Positions 25,455 to 34,143 of a stretch of DNA of 64,000 bases are shown here, one piece after another. Where the stretch lies: the NCBI GenBank assembly GCA_965208525.1, contig OZ242340.1:1240001-1304000 (forward strand), given 5' to 3'. Position 1 is the stretch's first letter. Each line of letters begins with the position of its first letter. Under the pieces are notes generated by a model. It was not told the origin of the DNA. It made no database searches and worked only from the letters and a program-made list of their open reading frames with translations. A program made the position numbers and the translations under genes. This DNA is from VXYL01 sp965208525 (GTDB taxonomy: Bacteria; Pseudomonadota; Gammaproteobacteria; Pseudomonadales; Azotimanducaceae).

Positions 25455-26423
25455 ATGGATACAGGCACCCTGGCGGATCGAGACGGCTGGATTTGGCTGG
25501 ACGGCGAGCTCGTGCCGTGGCGCGATGCGCGGGTGCATGTGCTCACGCACACGCTGCACTACGGCGTTGGCGTCTTTGAGGGGGTGCGGGCATACCGGAC
25601 CCCGGCCGGCACGCAGATCTTCCGCCTTGGCGCACACACCAAGCGTCTGTTCGACTCCGCCCACATCATGCGCATCGAGATTCCCTTCTCGCGCGAGGAA
25701 CTCGAGCGCGCCCAGTGCGAGGTGTTCGTCGCCAACGACTTGGACGAAGGCTATCTGCGGCCGGTGGTCTGGCTTGGCACCGAGGCGATGGGGCTCCGGG
25801 CCGAGGGCTTGAGCGTTCATGCCGCCATGGCGTGCTGGCCGTGGCCCGACTACATGGACCCGGAATCCCGCGAACGCGGCATTACGGTGCGAACCTCGTC
25901 CTACACGCGCCACCACGTCAACATCACCATGTGCAAGGCCAAGGCGAACGGCAACTACATCAACTCCATCCTGGCGCTGCGCGAGGCGGTGGATGCTGGC
26001 TGCGACGAGGCGCTTCTGCTCGACAACGAGGGCTACGTGGCGGAAGGCAGCGGCGAGAACGTCTTCATGGTGGCAGACGGCGTGATCCACACGCCGGAGC
26101 TCACGTCCTGTCTGCCCGGCATTACCCGAGACACGATCCTCGTGTTCGCCCGCGAGCAGGGCCTTGAGGTGATCGAGCGGCGCATCACGCGCGATGAGCT
26201 CTACATCGCTGACGAGGCGTTCTTCACCGGCACCGCCGCCGAAGTGCTGCCGATTCGGGAACTCGACGGGCGGCGGATCGGCAGTGGCAAGAGGGGGCCG
26301 GTGACCGAGAAGCTGCAGTCACTCTACTTCGACCAGGTGCGGGGCAAGCGGGATGCCCACCCGGAATGGCATACGCTCGTTGGCGCCAGTGCGCTTGTGC
26401 CGGAAGCTGACGGTGTGGTCTAG
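25455..26423 (+). CDS. ilvE: Branched-chain amino acid aminotransferase
   Basis: A 322-residue fold-type IV PLP aminotransferase performing the last step of leucine, isoleucine and valine synthesis. The N-terminus carries THTLHYGVGVFEGVRAY and the PLP lysine is Lys163 in CKAKANGNYIN. The LEGSGENVFM-like motif appears as AEGSGENVFMV and the phosphate-binding FFTGTAAEV is near residue 258. A GGAGA sequence precedes the ATG. It is divergent from argE and stands immediately before the LPS core genes, the same position it has in Pseudomonas. Confidence 0.95.
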   Translation: MDTGTLADRDGWIWLDGELVPWRDARVHVLTHTLHYGVGVFEGVRAYRTPAGTQIFRLGAHTKRLFDSAHIMRIEIPFSREELERAQCEVFVANDLDEGYLRPVVWLGTEAMGLRAEGLSVHAAMACWPWPDYMDPESRERGITVRTSSYTRHHVNITMCKAKANGNYINSILALREAVDAGCDEALLLDNEGYVAEGSGENVFMVADGVIHTPELTSCLPGITRDTILVFAREQGLEVIERRITRDELYIADEAFFTGTAAEVLPIRELDGRRIGSGKRGPVTEKLQSLYFDQVRGKRDAHPEWHTLVGASALVPEADGVV

Positions 26424-26463
26424 GGCAGCGGGGTTGAGAGTCGGTTCCCTCTGGACGGAGGAG

Positions 26464-26645
26464 AGGTGGGGGCTGGGGCCAGACCCCGAGCGATGGCGAG
26501 GGGTTTGGCGGCGCTCGCCCTCCAACGCGCCGACAGGCGCGCAAGGCGGGCCAATGCGATGCAGGTCGAAATAGGGTCGAACCCTGGTGTGCTTCCGCGC
26601 GGACGCGTCTGGCAGCGCGACGGCGGGCGAGACGCCCTCCCTCCG
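26464..26645 (+). repeat. Composite repeat: module M3 followed by MITE-like element
   Basis: Module M3 (AGGTGGGGGCTGGGGCCAGA and onward, 26464-26514) is joined directly to a second MITE-like element (26514-26645). The left end CTCGCCCTCCAACGCGCC and the inverted right end (reverse complement CTCGCCCGCCGTCGCG) are imperfect terminal inverted repeats related to those at 15046-15214. M3 also occurs at 55768-55818 and, inverted, at 57363-57412. The element stays open in the waaF frame, so waaF appears to extend upstream through it. Confidence 0.7.
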
Positions 26646-26678
26646 GAGGACGCGGAGCGGCAGCGGAACAACGGGCGC

Positions 26679-27689
26679 GTGTTGTTGGTCTCGCCAGCTT
26701 GGGTTGGAGACATGGTGATGTCGCAGACCGTGGTGGCAACATTGGCGCGACGGGGCGCTGAGGTGCATTGTCTCGCGCCGCCGGCAACGCGAGATCTGGC
26801 GCGGCGGATGCCGGGCGTGACTGCCTCCCACCTCATTCGCACTCGCCACGGTCGGCTCGATCTCGGCGAGCGCAGTCGCGTCGCCATGCGCCTCAGGCGC
26901 TTGCGCTTTGAACGTGCGGTCGTGCTGCCGGGGAGTTTCAAGTCTGCGCTGGTTCCCGCCCTTGCCCGCATTCCGCATCGGATTGGTTATCGCAAGGAGG
27001 CACGGGGCGCTTTGCTCACCGATGCCCGGACCCTGGATGCGCGAAAGCTACCCCGCATGGTGGATCGCTTTGCGGCGTTGGCGGGCGCCGATGCCGAGCC
27101 GCCGCGTTTGGTTGCCGACACCAAGGCGAGGGTACGGCGGGCGGCCGAGCTCGGTGTTGCGCTCGATCGAACCATCATCGCGCTCTGTCCGGGCGCGGCG
27201 TACGGCCCGGCCAAGCGCTGGCCCGAAGCGTGCTTCGCGGATGTGGCGCGGGCCTGCCGCGATCGCGGCGCGGACGTGTGGCTGATGGGCGGCCCGGCCG
27301 ACGCCGAGGCGGCGGAACGTATCGCCCGTCGCTCGCTGGCGCACAATCTGGCCGGCCGGACCTCCCTCACCGACGCCGTGGACCTCCTCTCCGCTGCCCA
27401 CGCCGTGGTGAGCAACGACTCAGGGCTCATGCACGTGGCCGCCGCATTGGGGGTGCCGGTGTTGGCCATCTATGGCTCTACCACACCCGCGTTCACGCCG
27501 CCGCTCGGCGAACGCACGGAGATCGTCGCCGAGGAACTGCCGTGCCGGCCGTGCTTCGCCCGCGAGTGTCCCCTCGGACACTTGAACTGCCTGCGGCACA
27601 TCCGCCCCGGTCGCGTGCTGGCCGCGCTCGAGCGGTTCGGGGCGTTCGATGGCGGCTCGGCGAACTCCCTGTCGGTGGCGTCCCGATGA
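26679..27689 (+). CDS. waaF: ADP-heptose:LPS heptosyltransferase II
   Basis: A 336-residue GT9 glycosyltransferase that adds the second heptose to the inner core of lipopolysaccharide, acting at the cytoplasmic face of the inner membrane. The N-terminus VLLVSPAWVGDMVMSQ and the later motifs PGAAYGPAKRWP and VSNDSGLMHVAAALG are diagnostic for WaaF, with a C-terminal CFARECPLGHLNCLRHI. The frame is open back to 26466, but that part is the repeat described at 26464-26645. The GTG at 26679 is chosen because it gives the family's normal start and length. No strong Shine-Dalgarno sequence is visible, so the start remains uncertain. Its stop overlaps the waaC ATG. Confidence 0.88.
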   Translation: MLLVSPAWVGDMVMSQTVVATLARRGAEVHCLAPPATRDLARRMPGVTASHLIRTRHGRLDLGERSRVAMRLRRLRFERAVVLPGSFKSALVPALARIPHRIGYRKEARGALLTDARTLDARKLPRMVDRFAALAGADAEPPRLVADTKARVRRAAELGVALDRTIIALCPGAAYGPAKRWPEACFADVARACRDRGADVWLMGGPADAEAAERIARRSLAHNLAGRTSLTDAVDLLSAAHAVVSNDSGLMHVAAALGVPVLAIYGSTTPAFTPPLGERTEIVAEELPCRPCFARECPLGHLNCLRHIRPGRVLAALERFGAFDGGSANSLSVASR

Positions 27690-28705
27690 GAGTGCTGCTC
27701 GTCAAGATGTCATCGCTCGGCGATGTAGTGCACACGCTGCCGGCAGTGGGCGATGCGGTGCGGCAGGGCGCGCACATCGACTGGGTGGTGGAGGAAGCCT
27801 ACGAGCCGGTGGCTGCGCTGGCGCAGGGCGTCGATGCCATTGTGCCGGTGGCGATCCGCCGCTGGCGGCACCAGCCGTTGCGCTGCTTAAGCGAGATTCG
27901 TGCCGCCTGCCAGCAGGTGCGAAAGGGGCGCTATGACCTCGTGCTGGATGCGCAAGGGTTGATCAAGAGTGCCTTGGTGGGGCTTTTGGCTCGGGGAACC
28001 GTGCGCGCCGGTTTTGACCGCACCAGCATCCGCGAGCGAGCGGCGACGCTGGCCTATGGTCGCCGTGTACAAGTGCCTCGCCATGCCCACGCCGCGACGC
28101 GGCTGCGGACGCTGTTCGCCCAAGCGATGGACTACGAAGTGCCAACCGGAACGCCGCACTTCGGCATCGCGGGCGGCCGCACGACCAGCGACCACGCGGT
28201 GCTGCTGCACGGTGCAGCGTGGAGCACGAAGCAATGGCCGGAGCGCCATTGGATCGACGTTGCCAGGCGTGCGGCCGCAGACGGCCTGACGCCTACCTTG
28301 CTCTGGCAAGACCCCCTCGAACGCGCCCGCGCCGAACGCATTGCCGATGCCGAGCCGAGAGCCGAGGTGTGCGAGCGCATGGACCTCACCGGCGCCATCG
28401 ACCTGCTCGGCTCCTCAAGGCTCGTGGTCGGGGTGGATACGGGCCTTGCGCACTTGGGCGCGGCGATGGGCCGTCCCACCGTGATGCTGTTCGGGCCCAC
28501 CGACCCTGCGCGCACCGGTTGTCTCGGCGAGCGCGCCGTCAACCTCAACTCCAAGCTGTCATGCGCCCCTTGCCTGTCGCGACGTTGCCGCCATCCCGAT
28601 GCTGTGGCGACAGGTCGGCCGTTGCCGCCGTGCCTCGCCGGGGTCGCACCCGAAGCGGTGTGGCGCCTCGCCTCGGCGGCGATGCAGCGCGAACGGAGCC
28701 GATAG
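27686..28705 (+). CDS. waaC: LPS heptosyltransferase I
   Basis: A 339-residue GT9 enzyme that transfers the first heptose onto Kdo in the lipopolysaccharide inner core. Markers are MRVLLVKMSSLGDVVHTLPA at the N-terminus, LVLDAQGLIKSALV near residue 91, LHGAAWSTKQWPE near 173 and VVGVDTGLAHLGAAMGRP near 247. The C-terminal half carries the ADP-heptose-binding region. The ATG at 27686 overlaps the waaF stop (ATGA), giving tight coupling. The family call is secure. Confidence 0.93.
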   Translation: MRVLLVKMSSLGDVVHTLPAVGDAVRQGAHIDWVVEEAYEPVAALAQGVDAIVPVAIRRWRHQPLRCLSEIRAACQQVRKGRYDLVLDAQGLIKSALVGLLARGTVRAGFDRTSIRERAATLAYGRRVQVPRHAHAATRLRTLFAQAMDYEVPTGTPHFGIAGGRTTSDHAVLLHGAAWSTKQWPERHWIDVARRAAADGLTPTLLWQDPLERARAERIADAEPRAEVCERMDLTGAIDLLGSSRLVVGVDTGLAHLGAAMGRPTVMLFGPTDPARTGCLGERAVNLNSKLSCAPCLSRRCRHPDAVATGRPLPPCLAGVAPEAVWRLASAAMQRERSR

Positions 28706-28725
28706 GGAAGCTCCGAGGGGCCACG

Positions 28726-29538
28726 ATGTCCGTTTGGGTGCGCGACGATCTTGCCGGTGCGCTGGCTGGCGACCCGTTCGCCGCGCTCGAAGGGATGGCC
28801 AAGGACACGGTGCGCCGCGCGGACAACCGCCACACATTCCGCATGGAAAGCGGCGACAGCGCCTACTTCGTGAAGGTGCATAAGGGCGTCGGTTGGCGGC
28901 AGATCCTCGAAGATATGCTCACCCTGAAGCGCCCCGTCGTGGATGCCGGCAACGAATGCGCCGCCTGCCGTCGACTTGCCCGAGTGGGCATTCGGGCGCC
29001 TCGCGTGGCGGCGTTCGGCGTCCGCGGCGCAAACCCCGCAACGAGACAGTCCTTCGTCGTGTGCGACGCGTTGGATGGCTTCGTGAGCCTCACCGAGGTG
29101 GCGGAACGCTGGCGGCGCGAGCCGCCACCGCCTTCGCTGCGCTGGCAACTCACCCGGGAACTTGCCCGCCTCGTCCGGGCCTTGCATGACGCCGGCATCA
29201 ATCACCGCGATCTGTATTTCGACCATGTGCTGGCGGACGCCACAGCGCTCCAGGACGGTCGGGTGGAACTGGCGCTCATCGATCTGCATCGTGCTGGCCT
29301 CCGGCGGCGGGTTCCCCGACGCTGGCTGCTGCGCGATCTGGCGGCGCTTTCCTTCTCCGCTGCATACGAGGGCGCAACGAGGACCGACCAGTTGCGATTC
29401 CTGCGCCATTACACCTCTGGCTCGCCGGCTCAGGCGCTGCGTTCGGGGCCGCGCTTCTGGCACGCGGTTGCCGCGAGGGCAGCGCGCCTCGAGGCAAAGG
29501 GCAAGAGGGACACCGCTGCGAGGGCCCGCGGGGGATGA
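28726..29538 (+). CDS. waaP: Lipopolysaccharide core heptose(I) kinase (RfaP/WaaP family)
   Basis: A 270-residue small-molecule kinase of the protein-kinase fold that phosphorylates heptose in the LPS core. The catalytic loop reads GINHRDLYFDHVL (His-Arg-Asp near residue 160) and the metal-binding Asp lies in ALIDLHRAGLRR (near 186). The ATP-binding Lys is in SAYFVKVHKGVGW (near 50). The ATG at 28726 follows GAGGGG. It starts 20 bases after waaC and overlaps the next gene by four bases (ATGA). In Pseudomonas WaaP is essential; the same order waaF-waaC-...-waaP is seen there, though waaG is absent here. Confidence 0.9.
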   Translation: MSVWVRDDLAGALAGDPFAALEGMAKDTVRRADNRHTFRMESGDSAYFVKVHKGVGWRQILEDMLTLKRPVVDAGNECAACRRLARVGIRAPRVAAFGVRGANPATRQSFVVCDALDGFVSLTEVAERWRREPPPPSLRWQLTRELARLVRALHDAGINHRDLYFDHVLADATALQDGRVELALIDLHRAGLRRRVPRRWLLRDLAALSFSAAYEGATRTDQLRFLRHYTSGSPAQALRSGPRFWHAVAARAARLEAKGKRDTAARARGG

Positions 29539-30839
29539 AGGTGGTTTCGTCGCAGCTCAAGCGCGGCTCCTTCGTGGAGCGCCTCCCAAGCCACCTGCTG
29601 ACCGCGCTCATTTTCACCATCCCCATCACCACGGCCGGCAGCAACGTGTTCGCGGCGCTGCTGCTCGTGGCCTGGCTTGCGCGCCGCCAGTTTCGCACCG
29701 ATTGGCAGGAGCTTTGCGGCAACCCGGTGGCGCTGGCGGCGCTTGGGTTCTTCGGCCTGCACGTCGTTGGCCTGCTGTGGAGCGCTGATCTCTCACAAGG
29801 ACTTGCCGCCACGCAAAAGGAGTGGAAGTTCCTCCTCTTGCCGGTGTTCCTGTTCAGCGCCCGCACGCACCATGCCGGGCGCTACGTTGGGGCGCTGCTC
29901 CTAAGCATGGCCCTTTGCATCGCGGCCTCGTTCTGTATCCGCTTTGGCGTGCTCGAACCATGGGGCCGCGCGACGATCGACAACCCGGTGCCGTTCGGAA
30001 CCCATGTGGTGTATGGCCCCCTGCTCGCGTTCGCTGTCTATCTGGGGGCCGAGCGACTGTTGTTTGGGCACCTGCGGCCTGCCGTCAAGGCAGCCGTGGC
30101 GGTGCTGCTTGCGGCGATGGCGACGAACCTGTTCATGATCGCCGGCAGGGCCGGCCACGTCATGTTCTTCGGCGCTCTGGCAATCCTCGCCTGGCAGCTC
30201 GTAACGAACCTCCGCGGCGGACGCGAAACGACGCAGACCATCGCGTTCATGACGGCCGCCGGCGCTGCGGTGGGAATTGCCGCGGCAGCGCTCTTGGTCG
30301 CATTCCTGACCAGCAGCGCCTTCCGGACAGGCGTGACGGATGCGGTGGCGGATGTGCAGAGCTTCGATGTCGATCCGGCATCGCCGGTGGGAGAACGGGT
30401 CGCCTATGCCGCAGCGGGCGTGGACGTGTTCCTCGAACACCCGCTGGTGGGCGTTGGCACGGGCGATCTCCCACGGCAAATCGACGAGGCTCTGACGAGC
30501 CGGGGCCTGGACGTCCGGCGCCGCAGCAACCCGCACAGCATGTATGTGATGGCGATGGTGCAGTTTGGAGTCCTCGGCCTTGCCGCGCTCGGCTGGCTGT
30601 TCGTTGCGCAGTTGCGCGTGGCGTGGCGGCGGGGGGATGGCAACGCGCCCACATTGGGGCGCATCGGTGTGGCCATGCCGTTGCTCTATGCCGTCATCTG
30701 CTTCGCCGAGTCGTACCTCGCAGTGCACGCCACCGCGCTGCTGTTCGCGGCGTTCAGCGGCTTCCTCTACAAGCAGGGCGATGGCGGCGGGGTGGGTGAT
30801 GCCGCACGTGGGCAACCGGTGCAGGCCGCACCGGCGTGA
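29535..30839 (+). CDS. O-antigen ligase / Wzy-type polymerase family protein
   Basis: A 434-residue polytopic membrane protein with about eleven hydrophobic helices and one large periplasmic loop (residues about 265-340) containing EHPLVGVGTGDLP and SNPHSMYVMAMVQFGVLG, the pattern of the WaaL/Wzy_C domain. Such proteins ligate O-antigen to lipid A-core or polymerise O units. Position within the core operon favours the ligase role, but the sequence alone cannot separate ligase from polymerase. It overlaps waaP at its start and the carbamoyltransferase at its end (GTGA). Confidence 0.8.
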   Translation: MKVVSSQLKRGSFVERLPSHLLTALIFTIPITTAGSNVFAALLLVAWLARRQFRTDWQELCGNPVALAALGFFGLHVVGLLWSADLSQGLAATQKEWKFLLLPVFLFSARTHHAGRYVGALLLSMALCIAASFCIRFGVLEPWGRATIDNPVPFGTHVVYGPLLAFAVYLGAERLLFGHLRPAVKAAVAVLLAAMATNLFMIAGRAGHVMFFGALAILAWQLVTNLRGGRETTQTIAFMTAAGAAVGIAAAALLVAFLTSSAFRTGVTDAVADVQSFDVDPASPVGERVAYAAAGVDVFLEHPLVGVGTGDLPRQIDEALTSRGLDVRRRSNPHSMYVMAMVQFGVLGLAALGWLFVAQLRVAWRRGDGNAPTLGRIGVAMPLLYAVICFAESYLAVHATALLFAAFSGFLYKQGDGGGVGDAARGQPVQAAPA

Positions 30840-32560
30840 TCGTCTTGGGCCTATCCGGAGCTCTCGGGCACGACCCGTCGGCGGCGCTGCTTGTGGACGG
30901 CGAAATCGTCGCCGCAGCGGAGGAGGAGCGCTTTGTCGGCGACAAGCACGCCCACGGATGCATGGCCGTGGAGGCAGCTCGCTATTGCCTGCGTGAAGCC
31001 GGACTCGGTGCCGGCGCCGTGCAGGCCGTTGCCTTCCCCTATGCGCCGGTGTCCGCGTTCGACCGAGGCCGCTGGCACTACGCCCGCCGCCATTGGTATG
31101 CCCCGGATCGAGCCCTCGACGCCATCTTCAACGGCAACCGCCGTTTCCGCCGCAACCGCCGCCGTGTCATGGCGGCCGGCGAGCAAATCGGCATCGATTG
31201 GTCGTCCACCCAATTCGTCCCCGTCACCCACCATCTCGCGCACGCGGCGAGCGCCTATCACCTTGCCGGCTTCGACGGCGACGCGGCCATCCTTAGCGTC
31301 GATGGCAAGGGCGAGTACGCGACGACTTTCCTCGGTGTCGGGGAAGGCCGGCGCATTCGCACGATCAAGGAGTTCCACGATCCCGATTCGCTGGCTGGGG
31401 CGTACGGCGCACTCACGCAGTACCTCGGCTTCGAAATGCTCGACGGCGAGTTTCGCGTGATGGGCATGGCGCCATACGGCGACGCATCACGGATGGATTT
31501 CCGACCCATGCTCGGCTGCCGCGACGGCAAGGTGATGGTGGATACGCGCCTCGTCAACACCGTCGGCTGGCGCCGCCACCGGCATCGCGGCAAGGGACGC
31601 TATTTCGGCAAGGAACTGGTGCGGCAACTGGGCCCGGTGCGGGAGGGGGACGCCGCCGCCGAACCTTACGTCCACTACGCGGCAGCCATACAGACTGCAT
31701 ACGAAGAGGCCGTGCTGCACTTGATCGACCACTACCTCGCCGACGCACTGGCGCGCACCGGGCGGCTGGCATTCGCCGGCGGCGGCGCACTCAACGTCAA
31801 GCTGAACCAACGCATCCTTGCACGCGCCGACGTCGATGAGCTGTTCGTGCAGCCGGCGGCGGGAGACTCCGGCACGTCGCTCGGCGCGGCGGTCATCGTC
31901 GCGATCGCGGCCGGCGACAGCGTGCGCCCCATGCAGCACGCCTATCTCGGCCCGTCATTCACCACGGCAGACTGCCTCGCCGCCTTGGCGGGAACTTCCC
32001 TCACGGTGGAGCGTCTCGAAAACCCCGTCTGGCGGGCGGCAGAACTCGTGGCCGAGGGCCATCCCGTCGCCTGGTTTCAGGGGCGCATGGAGTTCGGCCC
32101 CCGCGCCCTCGGCGCCCGCAGCATCCTCGCCTCGCCATCCACCAGAGGCATAGCCGACCGCATCAACGCCGAAGTGAAGTTCCGCGAGCGCTGGCGCCCG
32201 TTCTGCCCGTCCCTATCCGCCGCCATCGCGCCGGAGGTGCTTGGCTCAGCGCATCCTGCCCCGTACATGACGATCACGTTCGACATCGCCGAGGACTGGC
32301 GCAAGCGGATTCCAGAAGTGGTGCACGAAGACGGCACGGCGCGCCCCCAGGTGGTGGACCGCGACACCAACCCCCGCTACTACGCCCTCCTGGAGCGCCT
32401 GGGCACGCTCACCGGTACGCCCGTCGTGCTCAACACGTCCCTTAACCTGCGCGGCGAACCCATCGCCTGTACCCCAGCCGACGCGGTGAGCCTGTTCGCC
32501 CGCTCGGGCCTCCAATACATGGTGATGGAAGACGTGCTGGTGTCGAAACCAAGCGCATAG
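30836..32560 (+). CDS. Carbamoyltransferase (NodU/CmcH family)
   Basis: A 574-residue carbamoyltransferase. The N-terminal Kae1-like domain is marked by GLSGALGHDPSAALLVDG, VTHHLAHAASAYH (metal-binding His residues near 132-137), SVDGKGEYATT, and GGGALNVKLN near 316. The C-terminal YrdC-like part carries QGRMEFGPRALGARSILA and LNTSLNLRGEPIACTP. These enzymes transfer a carbamoyl group from carbamoyl phosphate via carbamoyl-AMP to a sugar or other hydroxyl. It begins with GTG at 30836, overlapping the upstream stop. In Pseudomonas a homologue in the equivalent cluster carbamoylates inner-core heptose I, which is the likely role here. Confidence 0.88.
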   Translation: MIVLGLSGALGHDPSAALLVDGEIVAAAEEERFVGDKHAHGCMAVEAARYCLREAGLGAGAVQAVAFPYAPVSAFDRGRWHYARRHWYAPDRALDAIFNGNRRFRRNRRRVMAAGEQIGIDWSSTQFVPVTHHLAHAASAYHLAGFDGDAAILSVDGKGEYATTFLGVGEGRRIRTIKEFHDPDSLAGAYGALTQYLGFEMLDGEFRVMGMAPYGDASRMDFRPMLGCRDGKVMVDTRLVNTVGWRRHRHRGKGRYFGKELVRQLGPVREGDAAAEPYVHYAAAIQTAYEEAVLHLIDHYLADALARTGRLAFAGGGALNVKLNQRILARADVDELFVQPAAGDSGTSLGAAVIVAIAAGDSVRPMQHAYLGPSFTTADCLAALAGTSLTVERLENPVWRAAELVAEGHPVAWFQGRMEFGPRALGARSILASPSTRGIADRINAEVKFRERWRPFCPSLSAAIAPEVLGSAHPAPYMTITFDIAEDWRKRIPEVVHEDGTARPQVVDRDTNPRYYALLERLGTLTGTPVVLNTSLNLRGEPIACTPADAVSLFARSGLQYMVMEDVLVSKPSA

Positions 32561-32652
32561 GCGTAGCGCTCTGCGGAAGCCTCGACTCGGGCGCCTTCGC
32601 GTTTCGTGGAACATGAACAACGCGCCTCGGTTGGCCGATTGTCGGTGGTGCG

Positions 32653-32661
32653 TGTTACGAT
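32653..32661 (+). promoter_or_regulatory. Extended -10 promoter directly before hldE
   Basis: TGTTACGAT (TG at 32653-32654, -10 hexamer 32656-32661) fits an extended -10. A weak -35 TTGGCC at 32631-32636 gives a spacing of 19. The hexamer ends only six bases before the ATG at 32668, so transcription would begin at or next to the start codon, implying a leaderless mRNA. Confidence 0.4.
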
Positions 32662-32667
32662 TTGCCG

Positions 32668-34092
32668 ATGCCGCATCGACTGCCTTCCGGTTCCGCCGTT
32701 CATGTCCTTGTGGTGGGCGACATCATGCTGGATCGCTACCAGTACGGCGAGACGACGCGGCTGTCGCAGGAGGCACCTGTTCCCGTGGTGCGGGTCGATT
32801 CCACCGAGGATCGCCCGGGCGGCGCGGCCAATGTGGCACTCAACGTCGTTTCGCTCGGTGCCCGCTGCACCTTGGTGGGCGCGGTGGGCAATGACGATGC
32901 CGGCCGCACCATCACGCAGATGCTGAACGCCGCCAATATCGAGACAGACCTTGTCGTCATCGACGACTGGCCCACCGCGGTCAAGCAGCGAGTGGTGAGC
33001 AAGCACCAGCAGCTCCTGCGCACCGATTTCGAGGCGTCCACCCCCGCCGAAGCGGCGCGAGAGGTGGCGCAACGCGCCCAGCAGCATTTCCGCAAGGCGG
33101 ACGCCATCGTCGTCGAGGATTACGACAAGGGTGCCATCCGCGATCCGCAGGCAATCGTCGATGCCGCCCGCCGGCGACGCATCCCGATCATCGCCGACCC
33201 CAAGTTCAAGCCCTTCGCCCAATACCGCGGCGTGTCGGTGCTGAAGCCCAACCGCCGCGAGTTCCGCAAGGCGGTGGGCTTCTGGCCCCGCGAATCCGAC
33301 CTGCCGGCGCGGGCGCGGGCGCTGGTGGACTTCGCCGGCGTCGACGCCATGGTGGTTACCCGAGGCAGCGAAGGCATGACGCTGTTCGAGCCGGACGGTT
33401 CGCACCTGCACATTCCCGCGGTTCCAGTGGACGTCTATGACGAGACCGGCGCCGGCGACACCGTGGCGGCCACGCTCGGCATCGGCCTCGCGCTTGGCTG
33501 GTCGCGGCGCAAGAGCGCGCGCATCGCCAACGTTGCCGGCGGGATCGTCTGCACGAAGGTGGGAACCGCTGCGGTCACGCTGCCGGAACTCAACTCGGCG
33601 CTGGCGTCCGAAGAACGCCCGGATCACGGCTATGTCACGAGACAGCAGCTTCTCGACGTGGTGGCGCGCGCCCGCAGTCGCGGTCAGCGCATCGTCTTCA
33701 CCAATGGCTGCTTCGACATCCTCCATGCCGGCCACGTCGGATATCTCGACGAAGCACGCAAGCTAGGCGACCGCCTGATCGTTGCCGTCAACGACGATGC
33801 CTCGGTTCGCCGCCTCAAGGGCGCGGGTCGGCCGGTCAACCGCCTTGAGCGGCGCACTCGTGTCCTTGAGGGCCTTTCGTCCGTGGACTGGGTGGTGGCG
33901 TTCGATGAAGACACCCCGGAGGCCCTGCTCGCCGAGGTGCGCCCGGACGTGCTCGCAAAAGGCGGTGACTACACCGAAGAAGAGGTGGTTGGCGGCGACT
34001 TCGTGCGCACCTACGGCGGCGACGTGCGGGTCCTCAGCCTCATCGAAGACTGCTCCACCAGCGCCATCGTGGAGAGCATCCGCTCCGCCTGA
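32668..34092 (+). CDS. hldE: Bifunctional D-glycero-beta-D-manno-heptose-7-phosphate kinase / heptose 1-phosphate adenylyltransferase
   Basis: A 474-residue two-domain enzyme of ADP-heptose synthesis. Residues 1-320 are a ribokinase-like kinase with VVGDIMLDRY at the start, PGGAANVALN near 50 and the catalytic DETGAGDT near 258-265. Residues 340-474 are a nucleotidyltransferase with FTNGCFDILHAGHVGYL (HxGH at about 353-356) and a VLAKGGDYTEEEVVG motif. It supplies the ADP-heptose used by WaaC and WaaF just upstream. The ATG at 32668 is chosen; a TTG two codons earlier is possible. It is 107 bases behind the carbamoyltransferase gene with its own promoter-like sequence. Confidence 0.95.
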   Translation: MPHRLPSGSAVHVLVVGDIMLDRYQYGETTRLSQEAPVPVVRVDSTEDRPGGAANVALNVVSLGARCTLVGAVGNDDAGRTITQMLNAANIETDLVVIDDWPTAVKQRVVSKHQQLLRTDFEASTPAEAAREVAQRAQQHFRKADAIVVEDYDKGAIRDPQAIVDAARRRRIPIIADPKFKPFAQYRGVSVLKPNRREFRKAVGFWPRESDLPARARALVDFAGVDAMVVTRGSEGMTLFEPDGSHLHIPAVPVDVYDETGAGDTVAATLGIGLALGWSRRKSARIANVAGGIVCTKVGTAAVTLPELNSALASEERPDHGYVTRQQLLDVVARARSRGQRIVFTNGCFDILHAGHVGYLDEARKLGDRLIVAVNDDASVRRLKGAGRPVNRLERRTRVLEGLSSVDWVVAFDEDTPEALLAEVRPDVLAKGGDYTEEEVVGGDFVRTYGGDVRVLSLIEDCSTSAIVESIRSA

Positions 34093-34106
34093 GCCCCAGC
34101 CACTGC

Positions 34107-34136
34107 TTGCATTTTGGTTCGTAAGTGAACTAGATT
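34107..34136 (+). promoter_or_regulatory. Promoter with embedded operator-like palindrome for the toxin-antitoxin pair
   Basis: TTGCAT (34107-34112) and TAGATT (34131-34136) are separated by 18 bases. The spacer contains GTTCGTAAGTGAAC (34117-34130), an inverted repeat GTTC-N6-GAAC that is well placed for autorepression by the antitoxin. The -10 ends seven bases before the ATG at 34144, so the transcript may be leaderless. Confidence 0.55.
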
Positions 34137-34143
34137 GTGGCCC

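Noticed and set aside
26570..26600. T-arm-like GGGTTCGACCC on the minus strand, possible tRNA
   Set aside because: No acceptor, D or anticodon stems can be formed around it; it is a small palindrome inside the MITE-like element.
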